The notes under the pieces are model-generated. The model did no database searches. It was given only the letters and a program-made list of their open reading frames with translations, and was not told the origin of the DNA. From Pseudogymnoascus destructans (lineage: Eukaryota; Ascomycota; Leotiomycetes; Thelebolales; Thelebolaceae), in the NCBI RefSeq assembly GCF_001641265.1, contig NW_020167536.1, forward strand, positions 558,001 through 622,000: DNA of 64,000 nucleotides, read 5' to 3'. The position numbers were made by a program, and so were the translations under genes. How positions within the stretch are numbered: the first letter of the stretch is position 1; each line of letters begins with the position of its first letter. This document shows positions 54,167 through 64,000 of this stretch, in pieces.

Positions 54167-54823
54167 GTTGTCGTTGATGATAACCTTGGAAGGCTTAACG
54201 GAAGATTCGATGCTAACGCGCTCTTGGAAGTTAGGTTGGTAGCGGGTGCGGTATTGACGCTCGGCAATATCGATTGTCGAGTTGAGGTTGTTGTCTGAGT
54301 GGTACAGGTTCAGTGGCTGCTGGAACTGCTGCGACTGCTCTTGGTGACGATGAGGTAAGTCGACGTCAATGTGGGTGGTAGAGTGCTCCTGGATAGGTCT
54401 GGAGAGGGATTGGGTCAGCAAGGGTGTTGGATGGCATTGGTTTGGAATAGGGTTTCTGAACTAACCTGCGGAATAGGCTCGGACGGTGGTGTCGGTCCTC
54501 CTTAACGTTGATGTGGACCTTTTCCTCTGTGCGTTGCTCTTGCTCCTGAGGAGGAAGGCTGGCGGTGAAAGAAGATTGGTGACCGTCCCGTCCGGAGGAG
54601 CTCTGATTTAGAGCTGGAAGCTTGATCTCACCCTCGACGTGAGTTTCTTTAACCTTGGTAGGTGCGGCGGCGACGTTTCTGTACGTCGACGGGAAGATGC
54701 TAAAGGGGATCGGAACACGGGCGTCAAAGTCCAGATTGCCGGCTCTTTGGCGCGAGAGATCACTTCTCGAATGCCTTCCGAGTAACGAAAGGTATACAAG
54801 AAGGGGCCTCTTGCTTCACTTGG
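54167..54823 (-). other. coding-like exons upstream of HEX-1, no ATG found
   Basis: Exon 2 (54398-54145) stays open in frame with HEX-1 past the ATG and reads STTHIDVDLPHRHQEQSQQ and YRTRYQPNFQERVSIESS. A proper intron (54465-54399, gttag...ctccag) joins it in phase to an earlier exon (54823-54466) with TKVKETHVEGEIKLP and EEKVHINVKEDRHHR. These phrases look like the extended N-termini of HexA in some fungi. The minus strand has no ATG from 54484 to about 55070, so a start would need another exon further upstream. An alternative long isoform is therefore likely but incompletely resolved. Confidence 0.6.
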
Positions 54824-56309
54824 GAAGAAGGGAGGGAAGAAAGCGTCTTAATAAACGCTTCTTAACTCGTAGTCTTCTTTGAAGTGGAGAGAGGATGAGG
54901 TGGTAGTGCAGGAAGCTTGTGTAAGAATTGTTGAGGAAGATGTGTTGATGAGGAATGGAAGAGGAAGAGGAAAGATTCGTGGCAGTTTGTGGAGGTCGAG
55001 GTCAATAAATTGTATGGGGTTGTTTGTTTGGGTGTCAACAAAGCTAACGTAGGCGAGGTCTCAGACAACCACCACATTTCCCAAGTGGGATCTAGGAGAT
55101 TTGCGTTGAGCTGAACGTGCGTCGCCACCCAATTACAGTTGACGTTGGAGTGGATTTACGGGATTGTCACATAATGGGCGGTTAACATTGGTTGTCGGGG
55201 AAGCCTTGGACTTTCAGGAGTTAATAGAGTACGAGTAAGAGGCCGCTGCACAGTTGGGGAAGTGCAACGCATGTGCACTGAAACCGTTGGAAAAGTCACA
55301 ATTGAGAGTCATATCCTGCCTTCTCTTTCCTGCTCGCAGCCTCATTTCATGCCATGTCATGTATTACGGCGGTTGTCGGTGAGGCTCCTGCCGCCAGCAC
55401 GCGTGGACAGCATCCATTGGACTCGCCGTGCTAACAAAGTAAACAACTCCTGCATATCGCAACCCCCCAACCCCGTTGTTTTCCCTCACTGCATAACAAG
55501 TGGCATGTGAAAGGATTAGCAAGAATGCAAGAACACAAACCCTGGAAATCCCCTGCATCTCGCCATTCATAGACCCTCGAGGATCCACCCGGCTTCAGAC
55601 CAAAGGTACCTTGATGGCACTGTGTCCCGAGGTATGTCCAAAAAGGACGAAGTACTCGTCACCATCGTGTATCCATAGCAACGATGATGCCAAGAGCCCG
55701 GAATGCCGGAGACCGCGAGGGCCGCAGCAACGGAACACATTTGCTAAATATTATCGCGGATCGGTCTAATGTTTCTCCATGTGAGTTCGTAGTTCATTCT
55801 GGTGGGAAGCTAGTAGAGGAGCGACCGCCGTCCTCTCGAGTAGTTTTGGAGTTAAAGGAGCTAAATATTTCTATTTTTCTATTTTAGCTTCCCCTTTTTT
55901 TTTGGCTTCGAGCCTAGAGTACTTAGTGTTCCGGGGAAGACGACGGGCTCAAACACACTCAAAGTTCCCCTTGCATCGTATCGTAAGGGGTTTTTGGTAT
56001 GACCGGAGACCTGAACTAGCTGGTCTAAATGGAAGTAAGGTAGTGGTAGTTTATTCATGGTTTGTGATTCATATCTGTCGTCGTCGCTCTCTCTCTTCTT
56101 TTCTCTTTTGATTTTCCCATACCGATGCCAAAGCCTTTGCGAGACCGGTTCACTCTCATCAAGCAAAAGAGACAAAGTTGCCTTGCGCCAAGTCAGCATA
56201 TATAGTCTTATTACAAGATATTCGGTGGAATTTAACTGCTGCTTGTGGCCTCGACGTAAGTGCTCTCGCCTAAAATATATTGGAAGCGCTGGGAGTTGAC
56301 TTCCATAGG
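54824..56309. other. long 5' region, no complete gene seen
   Basis: This probably holds the promoter and 5' exon(s) of the HEX-1 gene on the minus strand and the upstream part of the small membrane-protein gene on the plus strand. A gtaagt donor near 56254 could belong to the latter. No independent gene is supported. Confidence 0.4.
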
Positions 56310-56606
56310 ATGTTTTGCCTCTCCTTTTCACAAAGCCTCCTGGCCGCTGGGGTCATATTTTGGCTCGTCTGCCTGAGTGCAGATGTCATCAGCGGCCTTC
56401 AAAAATCTCCCGCCGTAGATCCCACCGCGGCATTGTGCTTCTTCGGCGCAGTTGCAGCAGCATTCCTTGCTGGGACGGTGTACGGTCGTGAAGCAGAGTC
56501 TGAGAAGGCTCAACGCGAGAAGCAACTCCAGGAAGATCTCGTGACGCAGCCACTTCTGGACTCTAAAAAGGGCGAAAGGGACTCATTTCATGGGGTGTTC
56601 TGTTAA
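56310..56606 (+). CDS. small two-helix membrane protein
   Basis: The 98-residue product starts from the ATG at 56310 (MFCLSFSQSLLAAGVIFWL). Two hydrophobic segments are near residues 8-28 and 42-62 (ALCFFGAVAAAFLAGTVYG). A charged tail follows (REAESEKAQREKQLQEDL). A donor-like gtaagt near 56254 upstream suggests an earlier, possibly non-coding exon. It has no recognised family. The hydrophobic pair and charged tail are consistent with a real protein, but evidence is limited to composition. Confidence 0.5.
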   Translation: MFCLSFSQSLLAAGVIFWLVCLSADVISGLQKSPAVDPTAALCFFGAVAAAFLAGTVYGREAESEKAQREKQLQEDLVTQPLLDSKKGERDSFHGVFC

Positions 56607-56935
56607 TGTGGAGTACTATAATATGTCACGGCGAACACGGTGTCTGGATTTGGCTACTTTGCGGATGGTTCTTGTTCTTGTTCACGTTCATGTATTGGGT
56701 AAAGTGTGTATCATAACTTATTTTCAACTGTATATATAAGCTCCATTGAATACCTTTCAGTGATTGGTTAATTCGGGGTCAGTGACTGAGAACAATAGCT
56801 ATTGTGCTCCTATTGTGGTGTCTATTGATGCCCATTGTAACTTTCCCTACTGTCGGTCACAATAGGAGTCGGAAGTAATGATGGAAACTGAGGCACAGCC
56901 CTTCAATTTTTGACTTGCTTAATTTCACCCTCACA

Positions 56936-57120
56936 CTTTCAACTAAATTTATCGACTTCTTCATCAACCCCTTTATCAACTTTCTCATCAATTTCTTCCA
57001 TCAACTACTTCGTCAACCTCTTCGTCAACATCTTCGTCAATTTCTTCATCAACTTCTTCATCAACTTCATCAACTTCTTCATTAACCTCTCCATTAACTT
57101 CTTCATCAACATCACGAACA
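56936..57120. repeat. degenerate ttcatcaac microsatellite
   Basis: Many imperfect copies of a 9-12 bp unit (cttcatcaa, cttcgtcaa, cttcattaa) form a block in the 5' region of the next gene. Reading frames on either strand across it are repeat artefacts. The 56607-56935 part before it holds nothing recognisable. Confidence 0.9.
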
Positions 57121-57213
57121 CCAGCACCAACATCGACGTCAGCACTATCAATCGACCCAGAGCCATCATCATTGGCACCGTCACCATCACGCCCATACCC
57201 AGCAACAACAACC

Positions 57214-60200
57214 ATGGAGCAAAGTGCGTCCACCAAGAATCAGCACGCCTCTCTGTAATTCACCCTTTCTAATCCTGGGAATCTTACTAACGGTCTCCAG
57301 ATCGGCGCAGCTCGATAAGGGAGAATATGACTATTCGAATATCGATCCCGAACTCCTCGCTATGTCGGCGCAGCCCGATAATGGAGAATATGGCTACTCG
57401 AATATCGATCCTGAAGTCCTCGCCAATATGGGAGAATATGACTATTCGAATGTCGATCCTGAAATCCTCGCTATGTTTGCGGAGCCCGATAAAGGACTAG
57501 AGGACGACTCGAATATCGATCCTGAAATCCTCGCCATGCTTGAGGAGGCCAACCAAGCCTTCAAGGAGGGCCTGGAGGAACAGGAAGCCTGTAACCGAGA
57601 GGATGAACTGGACTACGACGCGTTGGAGCGGGAGTTTGAGCTGGCCTTCGCAACCCTGGATGAAGAAGAGCCCGGTTGGGACGACCCGGTTTGGTCGGAT
57701 CGTTCCGGAGCGAATTCTCAGGCATCTGTCCGCAGTTATGGGTTTGGACCCCTCCCGGACGAGTACCGGTATAACGACGACGACGCTCGATCTGTAGGAT
57801 CTGACAGCTCGTTGTTCCGCGAGAAGATCCCTCCGGTCGGCAGTCGTCCAATCCTGAAACCGAAGTCTCGCGTCAGGGCTACGCCGGCGGAGAAGGCCGC
57901 CTCTGCAATGATGCCATTTACTGTCAGCAACCCGGCAGACATCCCAGCCATCTCCTTCCCATCCAACCCCTATTGGGGTGGAGCTCCAATTCCCTCGTCT
58001 GGCCAACAGACTCTAACGTTCATGGGCGTGACAACTTCAGTTCCAGTGCTTTCAGATACCGCCAATATGGAGCTAGTCAACAACACTGTGGGTGTGACCG
58101 ATACGGTTCAGGAGTGCTCAAATGAAAAAGATCGGGCTCTAGTGGGGTTGGCAATGCAAGAGCTCAATACCGCCACACATAAGCTGAACACCGCTGGCCT
58201 GCACAGAGCTGCTCTGGAGGCCGATATCAGAAGATTGGAAGAGGCCCGCAAGGAATCGGATCTGAAGATTGCAGATTTGGAAACACGGCTTTTAGAGAAG
58301 CTGGACTCGGTTACCGGCGCTCACATGGCCGCGACGAAAGAATTACAAATCTGCCGCAGTGCACTCGCCGCATCGCAGCAGTCTTGCAACGCCATGAACA
58401 AAGAGAACGGCGAACTCAAGCACCATGTCTCCGAGATGGCTAATGCAACAGGCCTAGACAAAGAGAGTAACGACATTCGCTACCAAGTCTCCGAACTCTC
58501 GAATAACGTCGCCTTTGTCAACGGAGAGCTGGACACCCGCACCCGGGAGCGAGATTTTGCAGTACAAAAGCTCGGGGAGGCCCAGTTTCACATCGATGAA
58601 GCCATTGCTGCCAACAACTACCATCGCCAACAGATCGCAATTATGGAGAGCAACGCTGCAGCCAAGGAGGTTGAGGTCACGACCCTTATGACAGCCTTGA
58701 CAAAGTCAGAAACCGAGAAGCAGGATTTGGAACACAAATCCCAAGAAAAAGAGGAAAATGCGGCGGCCAAGGAGGTCGAAGTCAAGAACCTCATGACAGC
58801 CTTGACGAAGGCAGAAACCGAAAAGCAGGATTTGGAGCGTAAGGCCCAAGAAAAAGAGGACAATGCCAAAAGCAAAGACGACAAGAACTTAATCAAACCG
58901 AAGGAGGAAAAAGCCAAACTGTCCAAGACTGAGCAGTATTGGAAGGACCAGTATGATGCAGAAGCTAAGCATACGACTGTAGTGGAGAGGAATGCTCAGG
59001 CCTACGAGCAAGACTATTTCGATATAAAAGGGCAATACAAAATCGCTGATATCAAAGTCTCCCAACTCACAGATACGGTTGCCGAAATGAAGGCCGTGGC
59101 ACAACAAAAGGAATACGAGATCTCTGAGCTCACACATAAAGTCACGAAACTCAGCAATGACCTCGGAGAGTTGGAATCATCCACGAAGACTGAAAGCGCC
59201 AGCCATCACGCCGAAGTCGAAAAGTTGAAAAAAGACATTGGGATTGCCAACCACGAGAAGAACTACATCGATGGACTGCTTAATGAAGCCAATGATGAAT
59301 GCACCTCCCTCAACAGACTCAATATCCGGAACAAGAAAAAAATCAATGAGCTGGATGAGGCATTGAGAAAGGAGACAGCCACGACCGCCAGGTTGCAGGA
59401 ACAGGTGAAAAACGAACGCAACAGCTCCGGCGATGCGTTGCATGTTTCACGTATCGCAACTCTTCACAGGGCTCAACGCACTCATGGATTCCCGCGTCCT
59501 CCGCGCGATGATAGACGCTTGATCCCAACACTGGATGAACAGTTGGCTGCCTGGAAGTCGGACGATAGAGACTCCGAGAAGTTTATGGAAGATCATCGTC
59601 GTGCGCTCAAGGAAAAGCCTATGACGCCCCTGAGACCAATCACCAAACTCAAAGACTCTTCCACCGATACAGTTGGACCATCCGAGTCTCACGAGAATGC
59701 TTCCAGCGTATCCAAAGGATCTTCCACTGCTGGAGTTGGTCTTCATGAAGAGACTGCCAGCAACTTCGACGACTCTTCCGTTACTGCCGTTGAGCCGTCC
59801 GTGTCTAGCGATGAGACTGACAGCGAACTCGAAGATTCTTCCGACACTGAAACTGAATCATATATCAACAAATCCAAGAAATTGTCGTCTATCCTTGGTC
59901 GCCGACCAAAGAAAGATGTCAAATATGTCGAACAACTTGTCTATGTCGACAAAGAGGTCATCGTCGACAAGATTATTGAACACACCGTTCACCAAGCTCG
60001 TAGCCCTATCTGGGCCCTTTTATTTGTCTATGTCGACCTGTGGACCATTTTCGCTCACTCCCACCCCAATTTCGCGGCATCCATCGGACGCCTCAATCCT
60101 GTCAACATCGTTGGTTACCGTTTCTCTGTTTTCGTGCGCTCCTTCCCCAATTTTGTGGCATTGATCCGACGCCTTAATCCTATCAAAATCGATGGCTACC

Positions 60201-60730
60201 TTTTCTCCGTCTGCACGCACTACTTCCCAAAGTGTGCGGCATTCATCCGACGCCTCAATCCTATCAACATCGCTGGCCGCCTTTCGTCTGGTATCCCCTT
60301 CAACATCAGTCGCCTCACCCGCATCAACATGAAATCCTCCAAACCTGCCGCCACCAGACCCACGGAGATCGACATCGAATCCCAAACCAAGGAGGCCACT
60401 GCCATAGATCTCGAATCCCAAGCCGAGGACCTCATCGAGCCCGACACCCGCCCCAAGGTCGTCCACAGGCTCCCATCACTCTGGCCGAACCTCCTCACGG
60501 CCATCCTACAGCTCCTCACGATCTACATTCTCTACCAAAGCTACAGCGTCTTCGACCAGCGCCGCATCTGGCTCTCGGGCAACGAAATTACTCGCAGCAC
60601 CGTTGCGCGATTCTGGGGCCGTGAGCCTGGGTTCTTTGGCGTTTCTGTTGGGCGCAGTAATTGGTACATACATAAGCTTTGTTTCTGGATTATTCAGGGC
60701 ACGGGGTACTCTTACGCACTTCCGGGATAA
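57214..60730 (+). CDS. large coiled-coil membrane protein with internal repeats
   Basis: Exons are 57214-57254 and 57301-60730. The 46-bp intron has a tactaac branch site and joins ATG 57214 in phase, so the start is not the GTG inside exon 1. The product is 1156 residues. Residues 15-110 hold four copies of SNIDPEILA-type repeats. Residues about 290-730 are a long coiled coil with internal copies of LMTALTKAETEKQDLE. Near residue 915 is a hydrophobic segment (IWALLFVYVDLWTIF), then three copies of a unit around FVALIRRLNPIKIDGY. A last helix (LLTAILQLLTIYILYQSY) lies near 1080. It is probably a membrane tether. I recognise no family. Confidence 0.75.
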
Positions 60731-61547
60731 AGAGATGGGATGAGCGGATGCGTGGGGTTGTTTTTCTTTGTTTTGTGGCACGCACTGGGAATGGGATTGC
60801 TGGGATAGATTGTCTCGTAGGATTTTCCTGAATATTGTGCATGTTGTTACATGAATTCAAATGAAAGGGTTATTACATTGACTGCTACTGGTGATCTGTG
60901 AAATTGACATGCGCTGCTGGTGATATACTCTTATGAACAAAGTCATTGTTGATCTGTGCCCTTGACAAATTCCACTGCTGAATCGCTCTAATGTCACAGA
61001 TAACATGCGGTCGGCCTTGTTACAAATAGTTCGTGAAATACCTACCTGCCTAGCCCTTGGTCTATATGGATTGTATGAGGGGAGAGAGCATGAAGCATGA
61101 AAGCTCGACTGCGCCCACAACAAGCACAATGATTTGAGTTTATCATCGTATCGTGATATCGCATTCCGAGAAAACGGTCTAGACGCCCGTCCTTACAAAT
61201 AATCCAGTGGGTATGCCAGCATGAAGGCAAAAATGTGGCTGCGGTTGTAGGGATAGTATTTGCATTTCATGATCTGGGGTTATGGGAAGAGATCTATAAT
61301 ACGAAAATATCTCGATAGGCGATCGGTTGCGTCATTGGCTCTATCGCTATCGATGTGAGGCCATAAAATTGTCAGGGTCTCAGATCGTGAAATCTATATA
61401 ATATAATCTGTATCCCTCGAGCTTCAGAGAACCTAATCGACCAACAAGTAAGTTACGACCTCGAATAGCAACAGAGACAAAACTACCACTTCCACACCCA
61501 TCGACATCAACACATCACTGAGCTCAACGATAAACACCGTCGTCGCC
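60731..61547. other. intergenic, no gene seen
   Basis: AT-rich; no supported gene. Promoter for the next gene at the right end. Confidence 0.45.
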
Positions 61548-62440
61548 ATGGCGCCCAAGCTCGTCCCCAGCAACCCCTCGGCGGTAATGGTCATCCGCGA
61601 CATCACCCCCAACATCACCACCCTCTCCGTCCCCTTCGCGCGCTTCGGTCTCTTCCGCGTCGGCGGCCGCGGCACAGTCGGTATATCTTCCCTCCCCCCC
61701 CTACCTCTTACCCAACCAGCTAACCCCCTATCCCAGTCCGCCTCACCTCCGGCGCCCTCTCCGTCTTCTCCCCCATAGCCCTCACCCCCGAAGTGCGCGC
61801 CAAGCTCCAAGAAAAAGGAGACAACCTCAAATACATCATCGCCCCCGACATCGAGCACCACATCTTCGTCAGCGAATGGGCGCGCGCCTACCCCTCCGCG
61901 CAAGTAATCGGCGTCGAAGGGCTGGCCGAGAAGCGCGCCGCTGCCGCTAAAGACCCCAAGAGTCCCAGCCACGGCGCGCAGGTCCCGTTCGCGACGGTGT
62001 TTACCGAGAAGCTGAAGGGGCAGGTGAGGGTGTCGGAGGAGTTTGATCGGGACTTCGAGTACGAGTATGTGCCGGAGCATATGAATAAAGAGCTGGTGTT
62101 CTGCTATAAGCCTGATCGTACGTTGATCGTGGCGGATTACTTGTTTAATTTACCTGCGACAGAGCAGTATTCGCGGACGGGGGAGCCGGCGGATAATGGG
62201 ATCATGACAAGGTTGTTTGGGGCGTTGACGGGGACGCAGGGGAAGGCGTTGGGGCAGAAGAGATTCTTGTGGCATGCGGCGAGTGCGGCGAATCGGGAGG
62301 GGTTTGGGGAGAGCGCGAGGAGGATTGGGGGGTGGGATTTTGAGAGGATCATTCCGTGTCATGGGGATGTGGTGGAGGTGGGGGGGAAGGAGGTGTTTAG
62401 GAAGATGTATGGGTGGCATTTGGAGGGGGGGAGGAAGTAG
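61548..62440 (+). CDS. DUF4336 protein, metallo-beta-lactamase-like
   Basis: Exons are 61548-61680 and 61737-62440, encoding 278 residues. The family has a degenerate metallo-beta-lactamase fold. ITTLSVPFARFGLFRVGGRGT precedes the splice joint. KYIIAPDIEHHIFVSEWARA holds the conserved HH pair, and ELVFCYKPDRTLIVADYLFNL and FERIIPCHGDVV hold the later Asp and His positions of the metal site. No signal peptide is seen, so it is probably cytosolic. Substrate unknown. Codon third positions change from C-rich to G-rich at about 62000. Confidence 0.9.
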
Positions 62441-62646
62441 AGTGGGGGTTGCGGGGGGTGGGTTGGAGTCTGGGGCTTGTGTGTATATTATTATGAGGCT
62501 GTACTTGTTGATTATGAGCTGTTGATCATGAACTGTTAATCATGAACTCTTTGGTTTTTAAGGAAATGGCTCAAGTGGGCCTTCTGGTTGTCTTCTAGTT
62601 TAATATGCATATGCTTCTAGCTCCTGACCACCCGCAAGGCTACAGT

Positions 62647-62730
62647 AGTTGAGAAATGTCGTTATCATATTGGGCGTATATAGGATTCCCGCCCCATATA
62701 CGCCCAATATGATAACGACATTTCTCAACT
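62647..62730. repeat. 35-bp perfect inverted repeat (hairpin)
   Basis: Arms 62647-62681 and 62696-62730 are exact reverse complements around a 14-base loop. It lies in the 62441-63201 intergenic stretch, where no gene is seen. Its sequence is unrelated to the hairpins at 1-132 and 47075-47148, but the size class is the same. Confidence 0.95.
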
Positions 62731-63201
62731 CCCACAGAAAAGCCCCAATATTAATGAACCGTGACCCATCGAAGTATTTCGCGGCTATTCAGAGCATTTC
62801 CCAAGTTATGATTGGCGAGGGCCGAATTCCCCCCGCACCCCAAACCAGTGCGTTGCTGCGCTGGACAAGGCTGGGCGGCTGGGCAGCACCGCACCACTCC
62901 CATCGGACGATCCAATCCTTGCAATAAGCGTCCGCTGTCATGACGCCGAGTTAAGTATTCACCTCTCTCCTTCAACTGTCGTGTGAGCTCTCTCATTTCT
63001 CTCTTATTTCTCATCTCTTACATAAAGGTCATCGTCCCGCAGCCTTCCTCCTCCGATACCACCACAATAGAGTGAGTTTGACGTCACCACCGCACCTCTC
63101 ACGAAACGCAGCCCCCAAGACCCCGCAAACACATCGATGCCCACATCGATGCCTACAACCATCTACCTTCCAAACTATCACATCACCACTATCTAGCCAA
63201 A

Positions 63202-64000
63202 ATGTCGACACCAACCGCCCTCATCCCTCCCCCCGCCTACACCCCACGCGCCCCCTCCCCACCAGCCCCAGACATCGAAACAGCATCCATCCTCTCCGCC
63301 GCGCCCTCCTACTTCTCCTCCGCCCCCTCCTACTTCTCCTCCGCCCCTTCCTACTCCACCCTCCCCCGCCCACCCCCCAGCACCTCCCGCAGCCCCTCCC
63401 TAGCAGACTACTACCCCACCTCATGGTCCCGCAACGCCACTCCCTCCTCGCGACACTACGACGCCGTCGCGGCGCGGCGCGCGGAAGCAGCCTCGGCGCG
63501 CGATACGGCGGATCTGTTGGAGGTGGCGAGCGTGACAAGGGATCCGGTCAGGGCGGCGCTGAGGGTGGTGAAGGAGAGGGAGAGGGAGGAGTTTGGGGAG
63601 GGGGAGGGGGAGGGGAGGAGGGTGAGGCCGCTGGAGGATGGGGAGTTGGTGGGGGAGGAGGCGGCGAGGGAGGCGAGGAGGGAGAGGTTGAGGTGGGAGG
63701 GGGTGGAGGTGTTGGTTAGGGAGGATAGGAGGTGGGATTGGTTGCTTGGTGAGATATTCTTTTCCTTTTTCTTTTTCCTTTCCTTTTTCTTGTTCTTTTC
63801 CTTTTCTTGAGGAGATGCGCGGGCGGGTGTGGGAGTGATGGGTGGGGGGGATAATGGACAGATGCTAATTGTGAATAGCTCAGATGAACGATTGGGAGGA
63901 GAGGGAGAGGAGCTGGAAGAAGTTTCGGGAGAAGAAGCAGAGGACGAGGACGGAGAGTTTGGCCAGCAAGCTGGGGTTTGGGACAGCTATGTGGATGGGG
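63202..64000 (+). CDS. unknown conserved fungal protein, partial at window edge
   Basis: Exons are 63202-63748 and 63879-beyond 64000; the intron is pyrimidine-rich after its donor (gtgaga). The visible product starts MSTPTALIPPPAYTPRAPS and has tandem repeats of SAPSYFS near residues 32-50. The middle is basic-acidic and helical (AARREAERL-type, EREREEFGE), and residues around WEERERSWKKFREKKQ follow the splice. No catalytic motif is seen in the visible part. The C-terminus is outside the window. The 5' half is C-rich at third positions, the 3' half G-rich. Confidence 0.7.

Noticed and set aside
56988..57236. Leftward acidic frame (VDEEVDEVDEEV type)
   Set aside because: It is the antisense reading of the ttcatcaac microsatellite upstream of the coiled-coil gene.
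57224..57300. GTG start for the large coiled-coil gene
   Set aside because: An ATG at 57214 in another frame joins in phase after a 46-bp intron with a tactaac branch site. A nuclear gene is unlikely to use GTG.

Overview
The window is nuclear DNA of a filamentous ascomycete (Pezizomycotina). The clearest marker is a HEX-1 Woronin-body gene whose product ends in a peroxisomal SRL signal. Other support comes from 45-85 bp spliceosomal introns with tactaac-type branch sites, a decayed HET-domain gene, an RTA1-like remnant and a Par32/DUF3602 gene. I cannot name the genus.

Layout. Positions 1-8541 are a nested transposon block. A hAT transposase remnant is split by a pogo-type DNA transposon, followed by two more pogo-type elements. 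Two of the three pogo elements carry solo LTRs with clean 5-bp target duplications. Positions 9.5-22.8 kb are ordinary gene space: a lipocalin-like protein, F-actin capping protein beta, a broken GH43 arabinanase, three small Cys-rich proteins, the mitochondrial phosphate carrier, a CBS-domain protein, a Par32-like protein, RIB7 (two homopolymer frame breaks) and an SH3 protein. Positions 23.3-31.1 kb are a second repeat block. It holds a dead Tigger-like transposase and a Ty3/gypsy chromovirus lacking its 5' end. Between pol and the 3' LTR of that retroelement lies an intact, spliced gene on the opposite strand that encodes a six-cysteine protein. Positions 31.4-42.6 kb hold a DUF202 protein, an unknown broken gene, the SF1 helicase HCS1/SMUBP2, a decayed disordered-protein gene, an RTA1 remnant and a spliced zinc-finger protein with an SP/RS linker. 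Positions 42.9-46.9 kb are a graveyard of incompatibility/STAND-type genes. Positions 48-64 kb are gene space: bleomycin hydrolase, a small membrane protein, PRP38, HEX-1, a small two-helix membrane protein, a 1156-residue coiled-coil membrane protein, a DUF4336 protein and a partial gene at the edge.

The genes are mostly housekeeping and independent, and I see no metabolic cluster. Two features stand out. One is the antisense accessory gene inside the chromovirus. The other is a codon polarity seen by eye in at least a dozen genes on both strands: third positions are C-rich in the 5' part and G-rich in the 3' part of the same gene. Three long near-perfect or perfect hairpins (1-132, 47075-47148, 62647-62730) are unexplained.
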